64,000 nucleotides of DNA, taken from assembly GCF_003324565.1 (NCBI RefSeq), contig NZ_QOLA01000002.1:682001-746000 (forward strand). The letters run 5' to 3'. The notes beneath the pieces were generated by a model. It was not told the origin of the DNA, did no database searches, and worked only from the letters and a program-made list of their open reading frames with translations. Below are positions 25,739 to 34,546 of the stretch, in pieces (the first letter of the stretch is position 1; every line of letters begins with the position of its first letter). A program made the translations under genes and the position numbers. The stretch is from Streptomyces sp. SDr-06 (GTDB lineage: Bacteria > Actinomycetota > Actinomycetes > Streptomycetales > Streptomycetaceae).

Positions 25739-25761
25739 ACCGTACGACCGCCCACTGACAA
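25739..25761 (-). promoter_or_regulatory. PafBC/RecA-independent DNA-damage promoter before ogt
   Basis: Read on the minus strand: TTGTCAGTG (25761-25753), 8 bases, TACGGT (25744-25739), then 7 bases to the ogt ATG. It matches the mycobacterial TTGTCRGTG-N8-TAnnnT motif at every fixed base and is almost identical to the uvrB promoter. Confidence 0.8.
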
Positions 25762-25854
25762 CGCGGGCCCGCGGACGGGGGCTCCAAAGCGAACGGATCC
25801 ACCCAGATGGGAACGCCCCGACCGTCCGAGTCGATAAATTGCCCGGAAAATGTT

Positions 25855-25882
25855 TGCCTGTCGCCCAGCGAGCCCTAATGTC
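25855..25882 (+). promoter_or_regulatory. Candidate promoter of the MHYT gene
   Basis: TTGCCT (25855-25860), 16 bases, TAATGT (25877-25882) in a locally AT-richer stretch, 68 bases before the MHYT start. A plausible principal-sigma promoter. Confidence 0.4.
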
Positions 25883-25949
25883 GCCCCGAACCAGGGCCGC
25901 AGTCACAGCAGGGCCTCTTCAGTCGGTACGGGGTGAAGGGCACACGGGT

Positions 25950-26816
25950 ATGCACGGGACGGTCGACGGATTCAGCTATGGCCTGGTGACGCCGGTGGCG
26001 GCGTTCATCATGGCCTGCCTCGGCGGAGCGCTGGGACTGCGCTGCACCGCCCGGTCCGTGCGCGGCGGGCGTTCCTTCAAGGCCGCCTGGCTGGCGCTCG
26101 GCGCCACCTCCATAGGGTCCGGGATCTGGACCATGCACTTCATCGCGATGATGGGCTTCGCGGTCCACGAGGTACCGCTCGGCTACGACCGGGGCATCAC
26201 CTTCGCCAGCCTGGCCGTCGCGATCGTGATGGTGGGCATCGGCATCTTCCTCGTGGGCTACCGGGGTGCGACCCCGATGGCGCTGGTCACCGGGGGCACG
26301 ATCACCGGGCTCGGGGTGGCGACCATGCACTACATGGGCATGGCCGGGATCAGGATGAACGGGGAGTTCGAGTACAACACCCTGGTCGTCAGCGTCTCCG
26401 TGGTGATCGCGGTGGTCGCCGCGACCGCCGCGCTGTGGGCCGCCGTCTCGGTGCACGGCTTCCTGGCCAGCCTGGGAGCCAGCCTCGTGATGGGCGTGGC
26501 GGTCAGCGGCATGCACTACACCGGGATGGCCGCGCTCAGCGTCCGGCTGCACGGCGCCGCGGGCACCGCCGTGGTGGGCGGGGAGTCGCCCGCCTCCCTG
26601 CTCGCGCCCATGCTGATCGGTCCCGTCGCCTTCCTGGTCCTGGCCGGGGTGGTCGTGATGTTCGACCCGCTGGTGGTGATGGGCAAGCCGGACTGGGAGA
26701 AGCGTCCGCCGCGGGTGATTCCCGCCCCCCGGCACCGGCCGTCCTTCCCGGAGCGCACCAGCTGGGCGGCGTCCGAGCCGCCGCGCGAGGGCTCCGCCTC
26801 CCCGCACGACTGGTGA
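25950..26816 (+). CDS. MHYT-domain integral membrane sensor protein
   Basis: A 288-residue, seven-helix membrane protein. Three copies of the MHYT signature appear: MHFIAMMGF (from residue 62), MHYMGMAGI and MHYTGMAAL. These His/Met clusters are thought to bind copper and to sense oxygen, CO or NO (proposed for the family). Unlike many MHYT proteins it has no GGDEF, EAL or kinase output domain; the C-terminal 45 residues are a soluble Pro/Arg-rich tail. ATG 25950 precedes the first helix by 11 residues. Divergent from ogt and followed by uvrB, which has its own promoter. Confidence 0.88.
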   Translation: MHGTVDGFSYGLVTPVAAFIMACLGGALGLRCTARSVRGGRSFKAAWLALGATSIGSGIWTMHFIAMMGFAVHEVPLGYDRGITFASLAVAIVMVGIGIFLVGYRGATPMALVTGGTITGLGVATMHYMGMAGIRMNGEFEYNTLVVSVSVVIAVVAATAALWAAVSVHGFLASLGASLVMGVAVSGMHYTGMAALSVRLHGAAGTAVVGGESPASLLAPMLIGPVAFLVLAGVVVMFDPLVVMGKPDWEKRPPRVIPAPRHRPSFPERTSWAASEPPREGSASPHDW

Positions 26817-26839
26817 CCGCGCGGGCGATCGGACCGCGG

Positions 26840-26862
26840 TTGTCAGTGGCGGGTCGTACGGT
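26840..26862 (+). promoter_or_regulatory. PafBC/RecA-independent DNA-damage promoter of uvrB
   Basis: TTGTCAGTG (26840-26848), 8 bases, TACGGT (26857-26862), then 6 bases to the uvrB ATG. All fixed positions of TTGTCRGTG-N8-TAnnnT agree. The short distance implies that transcription starts at the ATG. Confidence 0.85.
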
Positions 26863-26868
26863 GGTTGC

Positions 26869-28983
26869 ATGCGGCCCGTTTCCAAGATCGAACGTACGGT
26901 GGCGCCCTTCGAGGTCGTCAGTCCCTACCAGCCCAGCGGCGACCAGCCGGCGGCCATCGCCGAGCTGGAGAAGCGCATCCGCGCAGGTGAGAAGGATGTC
27001 GTCCTGCTCGGCGCCACCGGCACCGGAAAGTCGGCGACGACTGCCTGGATGATCGAGAAGCTCCAGCGGCCCACCCTCGTCATGGCGCCGAACAAGACCC
27101 TGGCCGCCCAGCTGGCCAACGAGTTCCGCGAGCTGCTGCCGAACAACGCGGTCGAGTACTTCGTGTCGTACTACGACTACTACCAGCCCGAGGCGTACGT
27201 CCCGCAGTCGGACACCTACATCGAGAAGGACTCCTCGATCAATGAGGAGGTCGAGCGGCTGCGCCACTCGGCGACCAACTCGCTGCTGACCCGGCGCGAC
27301 GTGATCGTGGTCGCGTCCGTCTCCTGCATCTACGGCCTGGGCACCCCGCAGGAGTACGTCGACCGGATGGTGCAGCTCAAGGTCGGCGACGAGATCGACC
27401 GCGACCAGCTGCTCCGCCGCTTCGTCGACATCCAGTACACCCGCAACGACCTGGCCTTCGCCCGGGGCACCTTCCGGGTGCGCGGCGACACCATCGAGAT
27501 CTTCCCGGTGTACGAGGAGCTGGCCGTCCGCATCGAGATGTTCGGGGACGAGATCGAGGCGCTGTCCACCCTGCACCCGATCACCGGCGAGATCATCAGC
27601 GAGGACCAGTCGCTCTACGTGTTCCCCGCCAGCCACTACGTGGCGGGCCCGGAGCGCATGGAGAAGGCCGTCAACGGCATCGAGAAGGAGCTGGAGCAGC
27701 GTCTGGCCGAGCTGGAGAAGCAGGGCAAGCTCCTGGAGGCCCAGCGGCTGCGCATGCGCACCACGTACGACCTGGAGATGCTCCGCCAGATCGGCAGCTG
27801 CTCGGGCGTGGAGAACTACTCGATGCACTTCGACGGCCGCGAGCCCGGCACCGCGCCCAACACCCTGATCGACTACTTCCCCGAGGACTTCCTGCTGGTC
27901 CTCGACGAGTCGCACGTGACCGTGCCGCAGATCGGCGCGATGTACGAGGGCGACGCCTCCCGCAAGCGGACACTGGTCGACCACGGCTTCCGACTGCCGT
28001 CCGCGCTGGACAACCGGCCGCTGAAGTGGGAGGAGTTCCTCGGCCGCATCGGCCAGACCGTCTACCTGTCGGCCACCCCCGGCAAGTACGAGCTCTCCCG
28101 CGGCGACGGCTTCGTGGAGCAGATCATCCGCCCCACCGGCCTGGTCGACCCGGAGGTCGTGGTCAAGCCCACCGAGGGCCAGATCGACGACCTGGTGCAC
28201 GAGATCCGCAAGCGCACCGAGAAGGACGAGCGCGTCCTGGTCACCACCCTCACCAAGAAGATGGCCGAGGACCTCACCGACTACTTCCTCGAACTGGGCA
28301 TCCAGGTGCGGTACTTGCACAGCGACGTCGACACGCTGCGCCGCATCGAGCTCCTGCGCGAGCTGCGGGCCGGTGAGTACGACGTGCTGGTGGGCATCAA
28401 CCTGCTGCGTGAGGGCCTCGACCTGCCCGAGGTCTCCCTGGTGTCGATCCTCGACGCCGACAAGGAGGGCTTCCTGCGCTCCGGCACCTCCCTCATCCAG
28501 ACCATCGGCCGTGCGGCGCGCAATGTCTCCGGCCAGGTCCACATGTACGCCGACCGCGTCACCCCGGCGATGGAGAAGGCCATCGAGGAGACCAACCGGC
28601 GCCGCGAGAAGCAGATCGCGTACAACAAGGAGAAGGGGATCGACCCCCAGCCGCTGCGCAAGAAGATCAACGACATCGTCGCGACCATCGCGCGCGAGGA
28701 GGTCGACACCGAGGAGCTGCTCGGCACCGGATATCGCAAGGGCAAGGACGGCAAGGCGGCCAAGGCACCCGTGCCCTCGCTCGGCGGCAAGGCGGCCAAG
28801 GGCGCCAAGAAGGAGCTCACCGACCGGCCCGCGGCCGAACTGGCGGGAATCATCGAGGAGATGACCGACCGGATGCGGGCCGCGGCGGCGGACCTGCAGT
28901 TCGAGGTGGCGGCCCGGCTGCGCGACGAGGTCGGCGAGCTGAAGAAGGAGCTCCGGCAGATGAAGGAGGCGGGGCTCGCCTGA
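26869..28983 (+). CDS. uvrB: UvrABC system protein B
   Basis: Damage-verifying helicase of nucleotide excision repair, loaded by UvrA and partner of UvrC. The 704-residue protein is complete. Walker A GATGTGKS is at residues 48-55; the beta-hairpin with [11 protein letters not shown] is near 103-113; [10 protein letters not shown] is the DEAD-like motif II; helicase motif VI reads QTIGRAARN. The C-terminal UVR domain ([18 protein letters not shown]) is at about 680-700. A Lys/Ala/Gly-rich linker ([13 protein letters not shown]...[11 protein letters not shown]) sits before the UVR domain. The ATG is 6 bases after a PafBC-type -10 box, so leaderless. A hairpin at 29014 ends the unit. Confidence 0.98.
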   Translation: MRPVSKIERTVAPFEVVSPYQPSGDQPAAIAELEKRIRAGEKDVVLLGATGTGKSATTAWMIEKLQRPTLVMAPNKTLAAQLANEFRELLPNNAVEYFVSYYDYYQPEAYVPQSDTYIEKDSSINEEVERLRHSATNSLLTRRDVIVVASVSCIYGLGTPQEYVDRMVQLKVGDEIDRDQLLRRFVDIQYTRNDLAFARGTFRVRGDTIEIFPVYEELAVRIEMFGDEIEALSTLHPITGEIISEDQSLYVFPASHYVAGPERMEKAVNGIEKELEQRLAELEKQGKLLEAQRLRMRTTYDLEMLRQIGSCSGVENYSMHFDGREPGTAPNTLIDYFPEDFLLVLDESHVTVPQIGAMYEGDASRKRTLVDHGFRLPSALDNRPLKWEEFLGRIGQTVYLSATPGKYELSRGDGFVEQIIRPTGLVDPEVVVKPTEGQIDDLVHEIRKRTEKDERVLVTTLTKKMAEDLTDYFLELGIQVRYLHSDVDTLRRIELLRELRAGEYDVLVGINLLREGLDLPEVSLVSILDADKEGFLRSGTSLIQTIGRAARNVSGQVHMYADRVTPAMEKAIEETNRRREKQIAYNKEKGIDPQPLRKKINDIVATIAREEVDTEELLGTGYRKGKDGKAAKAPVPSLGGKAAKGAKKELTDRPAAELAGIIEEMTDRMRAAAADLQFEVAARLRDEVGELKKELRQMKEAGLA

Positions 28984-29013
28984 CCGGCCGCTCGCGGGGG
29001 CGGACGCCGTGCC

Positions 29014-29041
29014 TGTGGCGGTGTGTTGCAACACCGCCACA
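29014..29041 (+). terminator. uvrB terminator hairpin
   Basis: TGTGGCGGTGT (29014-29024) and ACACCGCCACA (29031-29041) form a perfect 11-bp stem with a 6-base loop, 30 bases after the uvrB stop. Confidence 0.75.
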
Positions 29042-29151
29042 AAATGCCCCCGCACGGCCACCGGCCCCGCCGCGCTGCGTAGGGTCGGGCCCGAGAACGT
29101 ACAACGACGCAAAGCGTGTCAAGAACGACGCATGGGGAGAGGGGACAGCGC

Positions 29152-29730
29152 GTGACGGTCAATCTGTCCAAGGGTCAGGCCATCAGCCTGGAGAAGCAGG
29201 GTGGCGGCACCCTGACCGCGGTGCGGATGGGGCTCGGCTGGCAGGCGGCACCGCGCCGGGGCCTGTTCGGCAAGCGGACGCAGGAGATCGACCTGGACGC
29301 GTCGGCGGTGCTCTTCGCCGACAAGCAGCCCGTCGACGTGGTCTTCTTCCGTCACCTCGTCAGCGACGACGGCTCGGTGAGGCACACCGGCGACAACCTC
29401 GTGGGCGGCGCGGGCCAGGGCGGTGACGACGAGTCGATCCTGGTCGACCTCTCGCGCGTACCGGTCCACATCGACCAGATCGTCTTCACGGTGAACTCGT
29501 TCACCGGCCAGACGTTCCAGGAGGTGCAGAACGCGTTCTGCCGCCTTGTCGACGAGACCAACGGCCAGGAGCTGGCCCGCTACACGCTGGACGGCGGCGG
29601 TCAGTACACCGCGCAGATCATGGCCAAGGTGCACCGCGTGGGCACCGGCTGGCAGATGACCGCCATCGGCAACGCCGCCAACGGCCGCACCTTCCAGGAC
29701 CTGATGCCGGCGATCCTGCCGCAGCTCTGA
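29152..29730 (+). CDS. terD: TerD-family stress protein
   Basis: A 192-residue TerD-domain protein of the tellurium-resistance/calcium-binding stress family. The start MTVNLSKGQAISLEK is diagnostic. Acidic loops typical of the double calcium site are visible as EIDLDASAVLF and NLVGGAGQGGDDESILVDLSRVP; the C-terminal half carries QNAFCRLVDETNGQELARY. The GTG at 29152 is selected over an upstream in-frame ATG since it begins the domain and GAGAGGGG precedes it. It is followed in the same direction by a TerD fusion gene and a TerC-family gene. Streptomycete TerD proteins affect tellurite tolerance and development (general knowledge). Confidence 0.93.
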   Translation: MTVNLSKGQAISLEKQGGGTLTAVRMGLGWQAAPRRGLFGKRTQEIDLDASAVLFADKQPVDVVFFRHLVSDDGSVRHTGDNLVGGAGQGGDDESILVDLSRVPVHIDQIVFTVNSFTGQTFQEVQNAFCRLVDETNGQELARYTLDGGGQYTAQIMAKVHRVGTGWQMTAIGNAANGRTFQDLMPAILPQL

Positions 29731-29835
29731 CCGCGCCGGATCACCGACACCGCAGCTCCCGGAGGCCCGAGGCCGCCGGGAGCTGCACCGCGACCGCACA
29801 GCCACCACCATCAACTCGACGAGGGGACAGAGGAG

Positions 29836-31755
29836 ATGACGGCCGAGCTGGTACGGGGACAGAACCACCCCCTGCCCCGGACCCGACTGGAGATCCGGGT
29901 CTCGGCCGGCACGCCCGTCGTGGCCGGAGCCTCGCTCGCCGACGAGCAGGGCCGGGTGTCCGGGGCGGATCGGGTCGCCCACCCCGGATCCCCGACCCTG
30001 CCCGGCATCGAGGTCTCCCGGCAGGCCGCCGCCGACCACCGCCTCGCCGTGGACCTGGAGGCCCTCGCCGAGGGTGTGCACCGGGTCAACGTGCTCCTCG
30101 CCCTGCCGCCCGGGACACCGGGGCCCAGCCGGTTCGCCGCCGTCGCCGCGCCCTTCGTCGCCGTGACCGGCCTCGACGGCACCGAGATCGCCAGCTACAC
30201 CATCACCGGCCTCGGCGCCGAGACGGCGGTCGTGGCCCTGGAGCTCTACCGCCGCCAGGGCACCTGGAAGATCCGCGCCAACGGGCAGGGGTACGCGGGC
30301 GGCCTCGTCGACCTGCTCGCCGACCAGGGACTGCCCGACGCCCGGCAGGTGGCCGCCGAGATCCAGGACGCGATCACGCTCGGCGTCGCCCGCTCGGTGG
30401 CGGCGCCTCCGCCCCCTGCGAGCGACGGGGCCCGGGTGGGCGCGGCCGGGCCCGGGGCCAGCGGAGGGCCCGCGCCGGGCGCGGCCGGGCCGTCCGCCGC
30501 CGCACCCCGGCAGGGGGTCGGTGGCGGCGGCCCCGTCAACTACGCGCACCCCCGGCGCCAGGCCGGCACACCACCGCCCCCCGCCCCGGCCGCACCGCCC
30601 ACGAACCCCAGCGAGGCCGCTCGGCCCGTCGCGGGCGACGCCACCGGCTGGTCCCTGGACGAGCGGCTCTACAACCAGGTGTGGGGCATGTTCGAGGATC
30701 TGGCCCGCGCCGTCGCCGCCTATCGCAGCGCCGTCGACTTCGCGGACGCGCGGATGGAGCAGGAGCTGGACCGCGCCCTGGCCGACCCGCGCGGACGCTT
30801 GGGCGCCGCCGGTGACCAGGCGCGCGAGCAGGCCCGCGCCAAGCGGGAGGACCTGGTCGCCCGGGCCCGGGAAGTCCTCGACCGCGAGCTCGCCCAGCTG
30901 ACCGCGGAGTCCGACGTCGTCGAGCCCGCCCTGCCGCCCGCCTACGCCCGCTGGGACAACCCCGTATGGCACGGCTACCGGGTTCCCGTGGAGCTCCCCA
31001 TGGCGCTGCGCCTCGGGGATCTCCAACTGCCCGAACAGCCGGGGCTGCGCATTCCGATGCTGGTCCGGCTGCCCCTTGAGCGCGGCCTGTGGATCGACTC
31101 GGACCGCGGCGGTTCCGAGGCGGCCGCGTTCATGGACGCCGAACAGATCAAGGGGCTGGCGATGGACACCGCCGTGGCGGTCGCGGCCCGGCTGCTCGCG
31201 GTCTACCCGGCCCATGAGTTCGCCGTCCACGTCATCGATCCCGCGGGCTCGGCCGCGGCGCGGCTCGCCCCGCTGGCCCGGTCCGGGGTGCTGGCCGCAC
31301 CGCCCGCGGCGGGCGCGGCCGGAGTGGCCGAGGTGCTGGCCCGGCTCACCGAGCGCGTCGACCTCGTACAGATGGCGGTGCGGGGCGGCGCGGGGGCGGA
31401 CGCGCTGCCGCCCGGCATGGACACCGCCGAACAGCTCCTGATCGTCAACGACTTCCCGCACGGCTTCGACGACCGTGCCCTGAACCAGCTGCGCTACCTC
31501 GCCGACGAGGGCCCCTCGGTGGGGGTCCACCTCCTGATGGTCGCGGACCGGGAGGAGGCCCGCGCGTACGGCCCGGTCCTCCAGCCGCTGTGGCGTTCGC
31601 TGCTGCGCCTGACCCCGGTGCCCGACGATCACCTCGCCGACCCGTGGGTGGGCCACGCCTGGACGTACGAGCCGCCGCTCGCGCCGCCGGGCAGCCGCAT
31701 CCTGGAGCAGGTGCTCGGACAAGTCGGCGAGGCCCGCGCCGGGTGGCCCCGCTAG
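29836..31755 (+). CDS. TerD domain fused to coiled coil and ATPase-like C-terminal domain
   Basis: A 639-residue multidomain protein. Residues 1-185 form a TerD-like domain (FVAVTGLDGTEIASYTITG, then AVVALELYRRQGTWKIRA and GYAGGLVDLLADQG). About 190-270 is a Pro/Ala/Gly linker. About 275-360 is charged and helical, probably coiled coil (ADARMEQELDRALADP, AREQARAKREDLVARARE). The last 260 residues resemble the FtsK/SpoIIIE core: LRIPMLVRLPLERGLWID, LLAVYPAHEFAVHVIDP, EQLLIVNDFPHGF and a GVHLLMVADRE strand, but no GxxGxGKS/T is present. It may therefore be a non-hydrolysing ATPase relative. ATG 29836 lies 105 bases after terD; operon likely. Function unknown. Confidence 0.8.
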   Translation: MTAELVRGQNHPLPRTRLEIRVSAGTPVVAGASLADEQGRVSGADRVAHPGSPTLPGIEVSRQAAADHRLAVDLEALAEGVHRVNVLLALPPGTPGPSRFAAVAAPFVAVTGLDGTEIASYTITGLGAETAVVALELYRRQGTWKIRANGQGYAGGLVDLLADQGLPDARQVAAEIQDAITLGVARSVAAPPPPASDGARVGAAGPGASGGPAPGAAGPSAAAPRQGVGGGGPVNYAHPRRQAGTPPPPAPAAPPTNPSEAARPVAGDATGWSLDERLYNQVWGMFEDLARAVAAYRSAVDFADARMEQELDRALADPRGRLGAAGDQAREQARAKREDLVARAREVLDRELAQLTAESDVVEPALPPAYARWDNPVWHGYRVPVELPMALRLGDLQLPEQPGLRIPMLVRLPLERGLWIDSDRGGSEAAAFMDAEQIKGLAMDTAVAVAARLLAVYPAHEFAVHVIDPAGSAAARLAPLARSGVLAAPPAAGAAGVAEVLARLTERVDLVQMAVRGGAGADALPPGMDTAEQLLIVNDFPHGFDDRALNQLRYLADEGPSVGVHLLMVADREEARAYGPVLQPLWRSLLRLTPVPDDHLADPWVGHAWTYEPPLAPPGSRILEQVLGQVGEARAGWPR

Positions 31756-31840
31756 CCGCCGAACGGCGCGGGAGGCTCCTCCGCAAGGTCCAGAGAGGCT
31801 GCTCCTGAGCTGGCCATTTGGTTGATCCTTACCAATCTCT

Positions 31841-31869
31841 TTACCTTCCCTTGGTGATTCGGGTAGGCT
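31841..31869 (+). promoter_or_regulatory. Candidate promoter of the riboswitch-TerC unit
   Basis: TTACCT (31841-31846), 17 bases, TAGGCT (31864-31869). It lies in the most AT-rich stretch of this region, directly before the riboswitch aptamer. Confidence 0.45.
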
Positions 31870-31875
31870 CACTCC

Positions 31876-32015
31876 CAGCGGAGGGGAGTACTCCCGGCTG
31901 CGGCGTTCCCGTCAATACGGACCCACGGGACGGGTCCCGGGGCGTCGGCCCGCGGTGCGAGGGAAGGCGCCCGGGTGGAAGAGACCTCCGGCAGCGACGA
32001 CGCTGATCAGTAGCC
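31876..32015 (+). promoter_or_regulatory. yybP-ykoY family manganese riboswitch
   Basis: Both conserved loops of the yybP-ykoY aptamer are recognisable: the 5' element GGAGGGGAGTA (31880-31890) and the 3' element GAAGAGACCTCCGGCA (about 31978-31993), with GC-rich pairing segments between and the characteristic closing stem after. The family senses Mn2+ and often precedes TerC/Alx-type exporters, exactly the downstream gene here. It ends about 20 bases before the GTG at 32035, so control of translation initiation or early termination is possible. Boundaries are approximate. Confidence 0.8.
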
Positions 32016-32034
32016 GTACGACGCCGGAGGCGCA

Positions 32035-33015
32035 GTGGACGTTTCAATGACCCTGTGGGTAGTGACCATTCTTGGTCTGTGTGCCCTCATCGCGGCCGAC
32101 TTCTTCATCGGGCGCAAGCCCCATGACGTGTCCGTCAAGGAAGCCGGCGTCTGGACCGTGGTCTGGATCGTGCTGGCCGCGCTCTTCGGCCTCGGCCTGC
32201 TGTTCTTCGGCAACAGCCAGGCGTCGGGCGAGTTCTTCGCGGGCTTCATCACCGAGAAGTCGCTCTCCGTCGACAACCTCTTCGTCTTCATCCTGATCAT
32301 GGCGAAGTTCTCGGTGCCCTCGCACCTCCAGCAACGGGTGCTGCTCTTCGGCGTGTTGATAGCCCTGGTGCTGCGTGCTCTCTTCATCGCGGCCGGCGCC
32401 GCCGTGATCGCCAACTTCTCCTGGGTCTTCTACATCTTCGGCGCGTTCCTGATCTACACCGCCTGGAAGCTCATCCAGGAGGCGCGCTCCGGCGAGGAGG
32501 AAGAGGAGTTCGAGGAGAACCGCCTCCTGAAGTCCGTCGAGAAGAAGTTCGGCGTCGCCGACAGATATCACGGCACCAAGCTGTTCGTGGAGAAGAACGG
32601 CAAGAGGATCCTGACGCCGCTCATGGTCGTCATGCTCGCCATCGGCACCACCGACGTGCTCTTCGCGATGGACTCGATCCCCGCGATCTTCGGCCTCACC
32701 CAGGACCCGTACATCGTCTTCACCGCCAACGCCTTCGCGTTGATGGGCCTGCGCCAGCTGTACTTCCTGATCGGCGGCCTGCTCAAGAAGCTGGTCCACC
32801 TCAGCTACGGCCTGTCGGTGATCCTCGGCTTCATCGGCGTGAAGCTGGTGCTGCACGCCCTGCACGAGAACGGGGTGAACGTCCCCGAGATCTCCATCCC
32901 GCTCTCGCTGGGCGTCATCTGCGGCGTGCTGGTCATCACCACCGTCACCAGCCTCATCGCCGCCAGGAAGCAGAGCGCGGACGAGGAGCCCCAGAAGGAC
33001 AGCGTCGGCGCCTGA
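32035..33015 (+). CDS. TerC/Alx-family membrane protein, probable manganese exporter
   Basis: A 326-residue integral membrane protein of the TerC family with about nine helices. The conserved acidic membrane motifs are visible: ADFFIGRKPHDVS, EKSLSVDNLFVF and TTDVLFAMDSIPAIFG (the DxxFAxDS signature). A central cytoplasmic loop is strikingly acidic (EEEEEFEENRLLKSVEKKFG) and the C-terminus is soluble. GTG 32035 starts MDVSMTLWVV. A yybP-ykoY riboswitch upstream strongly favours Mn2+ export rather than tellurite resistance, as shown for Alx/MntX-like relatives. The position downstream of two TerD genes links it to the Ter stress set. Confidence 0.93.
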   Translation: MDVSMTLWVVTILGLCALIAADFFIGRKPHDVSVKEAGVWTVVWIVLAALFGLGLLFFGNSQASGEFFAGFITEKSLSVDNLFVFILIMAKFSVPSHLQQRVLLFGVLIALVLRALFIAAGAAVIANFSWVFYIFGAFLIYTAWKLIQEARSGEEEEEFEENRLLKSVEKKFGVADRYHGTKLFVEKNGKRILTPLMVVMLAIGTTDVLFAMDSIPAIFGLTQDPYIVFTANAFALMGLRQLYFLIGGLLKKLVHLSYGLSVILGFIGVKLVLHALHENGVNVPEISIPLSLGVICGVLVITTVTSLIAARKQSADEEPQKDSVGA

Positions 33016-33025
33016 CCGGGCAACG

Positions 33026-33050
33026 GGCGGCCCCTCACACCGGGGCCGCC
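33026..33050. terminator. Bidirectional terminator between terC and MHS transporter genes
   Basis: GGCGGCCCC (33026-33034) and GGGGCCGCC (33042-33050) form a 9-bp stem with a 7-base loop, right after the terC stop and covering the last codons of the convergent transporter. Confidence 0.6.
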
Positions 33051-34354
33051 TCCGCCTCGGCCCCGGGCTCGGGCCGCAGCACGGGCGCGGGCCGGGTCTC
33101 GGGAAGCAGCGCGAAACAGCCCAGGCTCAGCAGCCCGAGCCCGGTCAGATACGCGGCCACCCCCCACGGCGGACCGGCGCCGCGGGACAGCGCCGTCGCC
33201 ACGATCGGAGTCAGCGCCCCGCCGAGCACCCCTCCGAGGTTGTAGCCGACCGCGGCGCCCGTGCAGCGCACCCTCGGCTCGTAGAGCTCCGGCAGATATG
33301 CCGCGATCACCGCGAACATCGAGATGAACGCCAGCATCGCGCCGAGGAACCCGGTGAACATCCAGAGCGGCTCGGCGGTCGCGAGCAGCGCCACCATCGG
33401 GAACATCCACACCACCGTCGCCGCGCACCCCGCCAGGCAGAGCGGCCGCCGCCCGTAGCGGTCGCCGAGCAGCGCCGCGACCGGCGTCAGCGCGCCCATG
33501 ATCGCGACGGCTCCCATGACGCAGCCGAGCATCACCGTGCGGTCGACCCCCAGCCGTTCCGTCGCGTACGCCAGCGACCAGGTGGACACCGTGTAGAAGA
33601 CCGCGTACCCGATCGCCAGGGCACCCGCGGTCAGCAGGACCAACCGGCCGTGCCCGCGCGCCACTTCGAGCAGCGGCAGCCTGGCCGGCTCGTCCAACGC
33701 GCGGAACTGCGGCGTCTCGGCCAGCGAGGTCCGCAGCAGCAGCCCGGTCAGCGCGAGGAGCCCCGCGGCCCAGAACGGCACCCGCCACCCCCACGCGCGG
33801 AACTCGGCGTCGGTCAGCCCGGCGGACAGGGCGAGGACCACCCCGTTGGCCAGCAGGAAGCCCGTGGTGGGCCCGATCTGCGGAAAGCTCGTCCACAGTC
33901 CGCGCCGGTGGGCGGGGGCGTGCTCGGCCGTGAGGAGCACCGCGCCGCCCCACTCGCCGCCGAGCCCGAGCCCCTGGAGGAAGCGCAGCACCAGCAGGAG
34001 CGAGGGCGCCGCGATGCCGATCGAGGCGTACGAGGGGACGCAGCCGACCGCCACCGTCGCGAGCCCGGTCAGGGCGAGCGAGGCGAACATGACCGGGCGG
34101 CGCCCGTGGCGGTCGCCGATGTGCCCGAAGACGACCGAGCCAAGGGGGCGGGCGATGAATCCGGCCCCGAAGGTGCCGAAGGCGGCCAGGGTGCCCGCGA
34201 GCGCGGAGAAGGTCGGAAAGAACAGCGGGCCGAGCACGAGTGCGGCCGCCGTCCCGTACACGAAGAAGTCGTAGAACTCGATGGCGGTGCCCGCGAGCGA
34301 GGCGGCCGCGAGCCGGAGCATCGAGGGGGCGGCCGGGGCGGTGGGGGTGCGCAT
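33035..34354 (-). CDS. MHS-family MFS transporter (metabolite:proton symporter)
   Basis: A 439-residue twelve-helix carrier of the metabolite:H+ symporter branch, whose members import citrate, ketoglutarate, proline-betaine or shikimate. Diagnostic segments are AGTAIEFYDFFVYGTAAAL in helix 1, ARPLGSVVFGHIGDRHGRRPVM (motif A), RFLQGLGLGGEWGGAVLLTAEH and the repeat LLGDRYGRRPLCLAG. The actual substrate cannot be read from sequence. ATG at 34352-34354. Monocistronic, facing terC tail-to-tail across a shared hairpin. Confidence 0.92.
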   Translation of the reverse strand: MRTPTAPAAPSMLRLAAASLAGTAIEFYDFFVYGTAAALVLGPLFFPTFSALAGTLAAFGTFGAGFIARPLGSVVFGHIGDRHGRRPVMFASLALTGLATVAVGCVPSYASIGIAAPSLLLVLRFLQGLGLGGEWGGAVLLTAEHAPAHRRGLWTSFPQIGPTTGFLLANGVVLALSAGLTDAEFRAWGWRVPFWAAGLLALTGLLLRTSLAETPQFRALDEPARLPLLEVARGHGRLVLLTAGALAIGYAVFYTVSTWSLAYATERLGVDRTVMLGCVMGAVAIMGALTPVAALLGDRYGRRPLCLAGCAATVVWMFPMVALLATAEPLWMFTGFLGAMLAFISMFAVIAAYLPELYEPRVRCTGAAVGYNLGGVLGGALTPIVATALSRGAGPPWGVAAYLTGLGLLSLGCFALLPETRPAPVLRPEPGAEAEAAPV

Positions 34355-34442
34355 GTCGCGCCAACTACCCGGGGCTGTTTTCCGTTACGGGGGCGCGCGG
34401 AAGCTCACCGGACGGCGGGCGGGCGCACGGGCGGAGCGTCGA

Positions 34443-34465
34443 TTGTCAGTGGCGGGTGCCACGAT
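34443..34465 (+). promoter_or_regulatory. Orphan PafBC-type DNA-damage promoter motif
   Basis: TTGTCAGTG (34443-34451), 8 bases, CACGAT (34460-34465), then 6 bases to an ATG at 34472. The -35 part is identical to that of uvrB; the -10 has one mismatch (C for T). No real gene follows on the plus strand: the frame from 34472 runs antisense through the metallo-hydrolase gene without a recognisable product. Confidence 0.5.
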
Positions 34466-34546
34466 CGAGGCATGGACATCCTCGGCGCCCCGAACGGGCC
34501 GGCTCCCTGGGCGGGACCGGCGGCGGATCACGCCGCCGGTCGGCGG

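Noticed and set aside
26536..29112. 858-codon frame antisense to uvrB
   Set aside because: Same codon-bias artefact; the plus strand encodes a complete UvrB.
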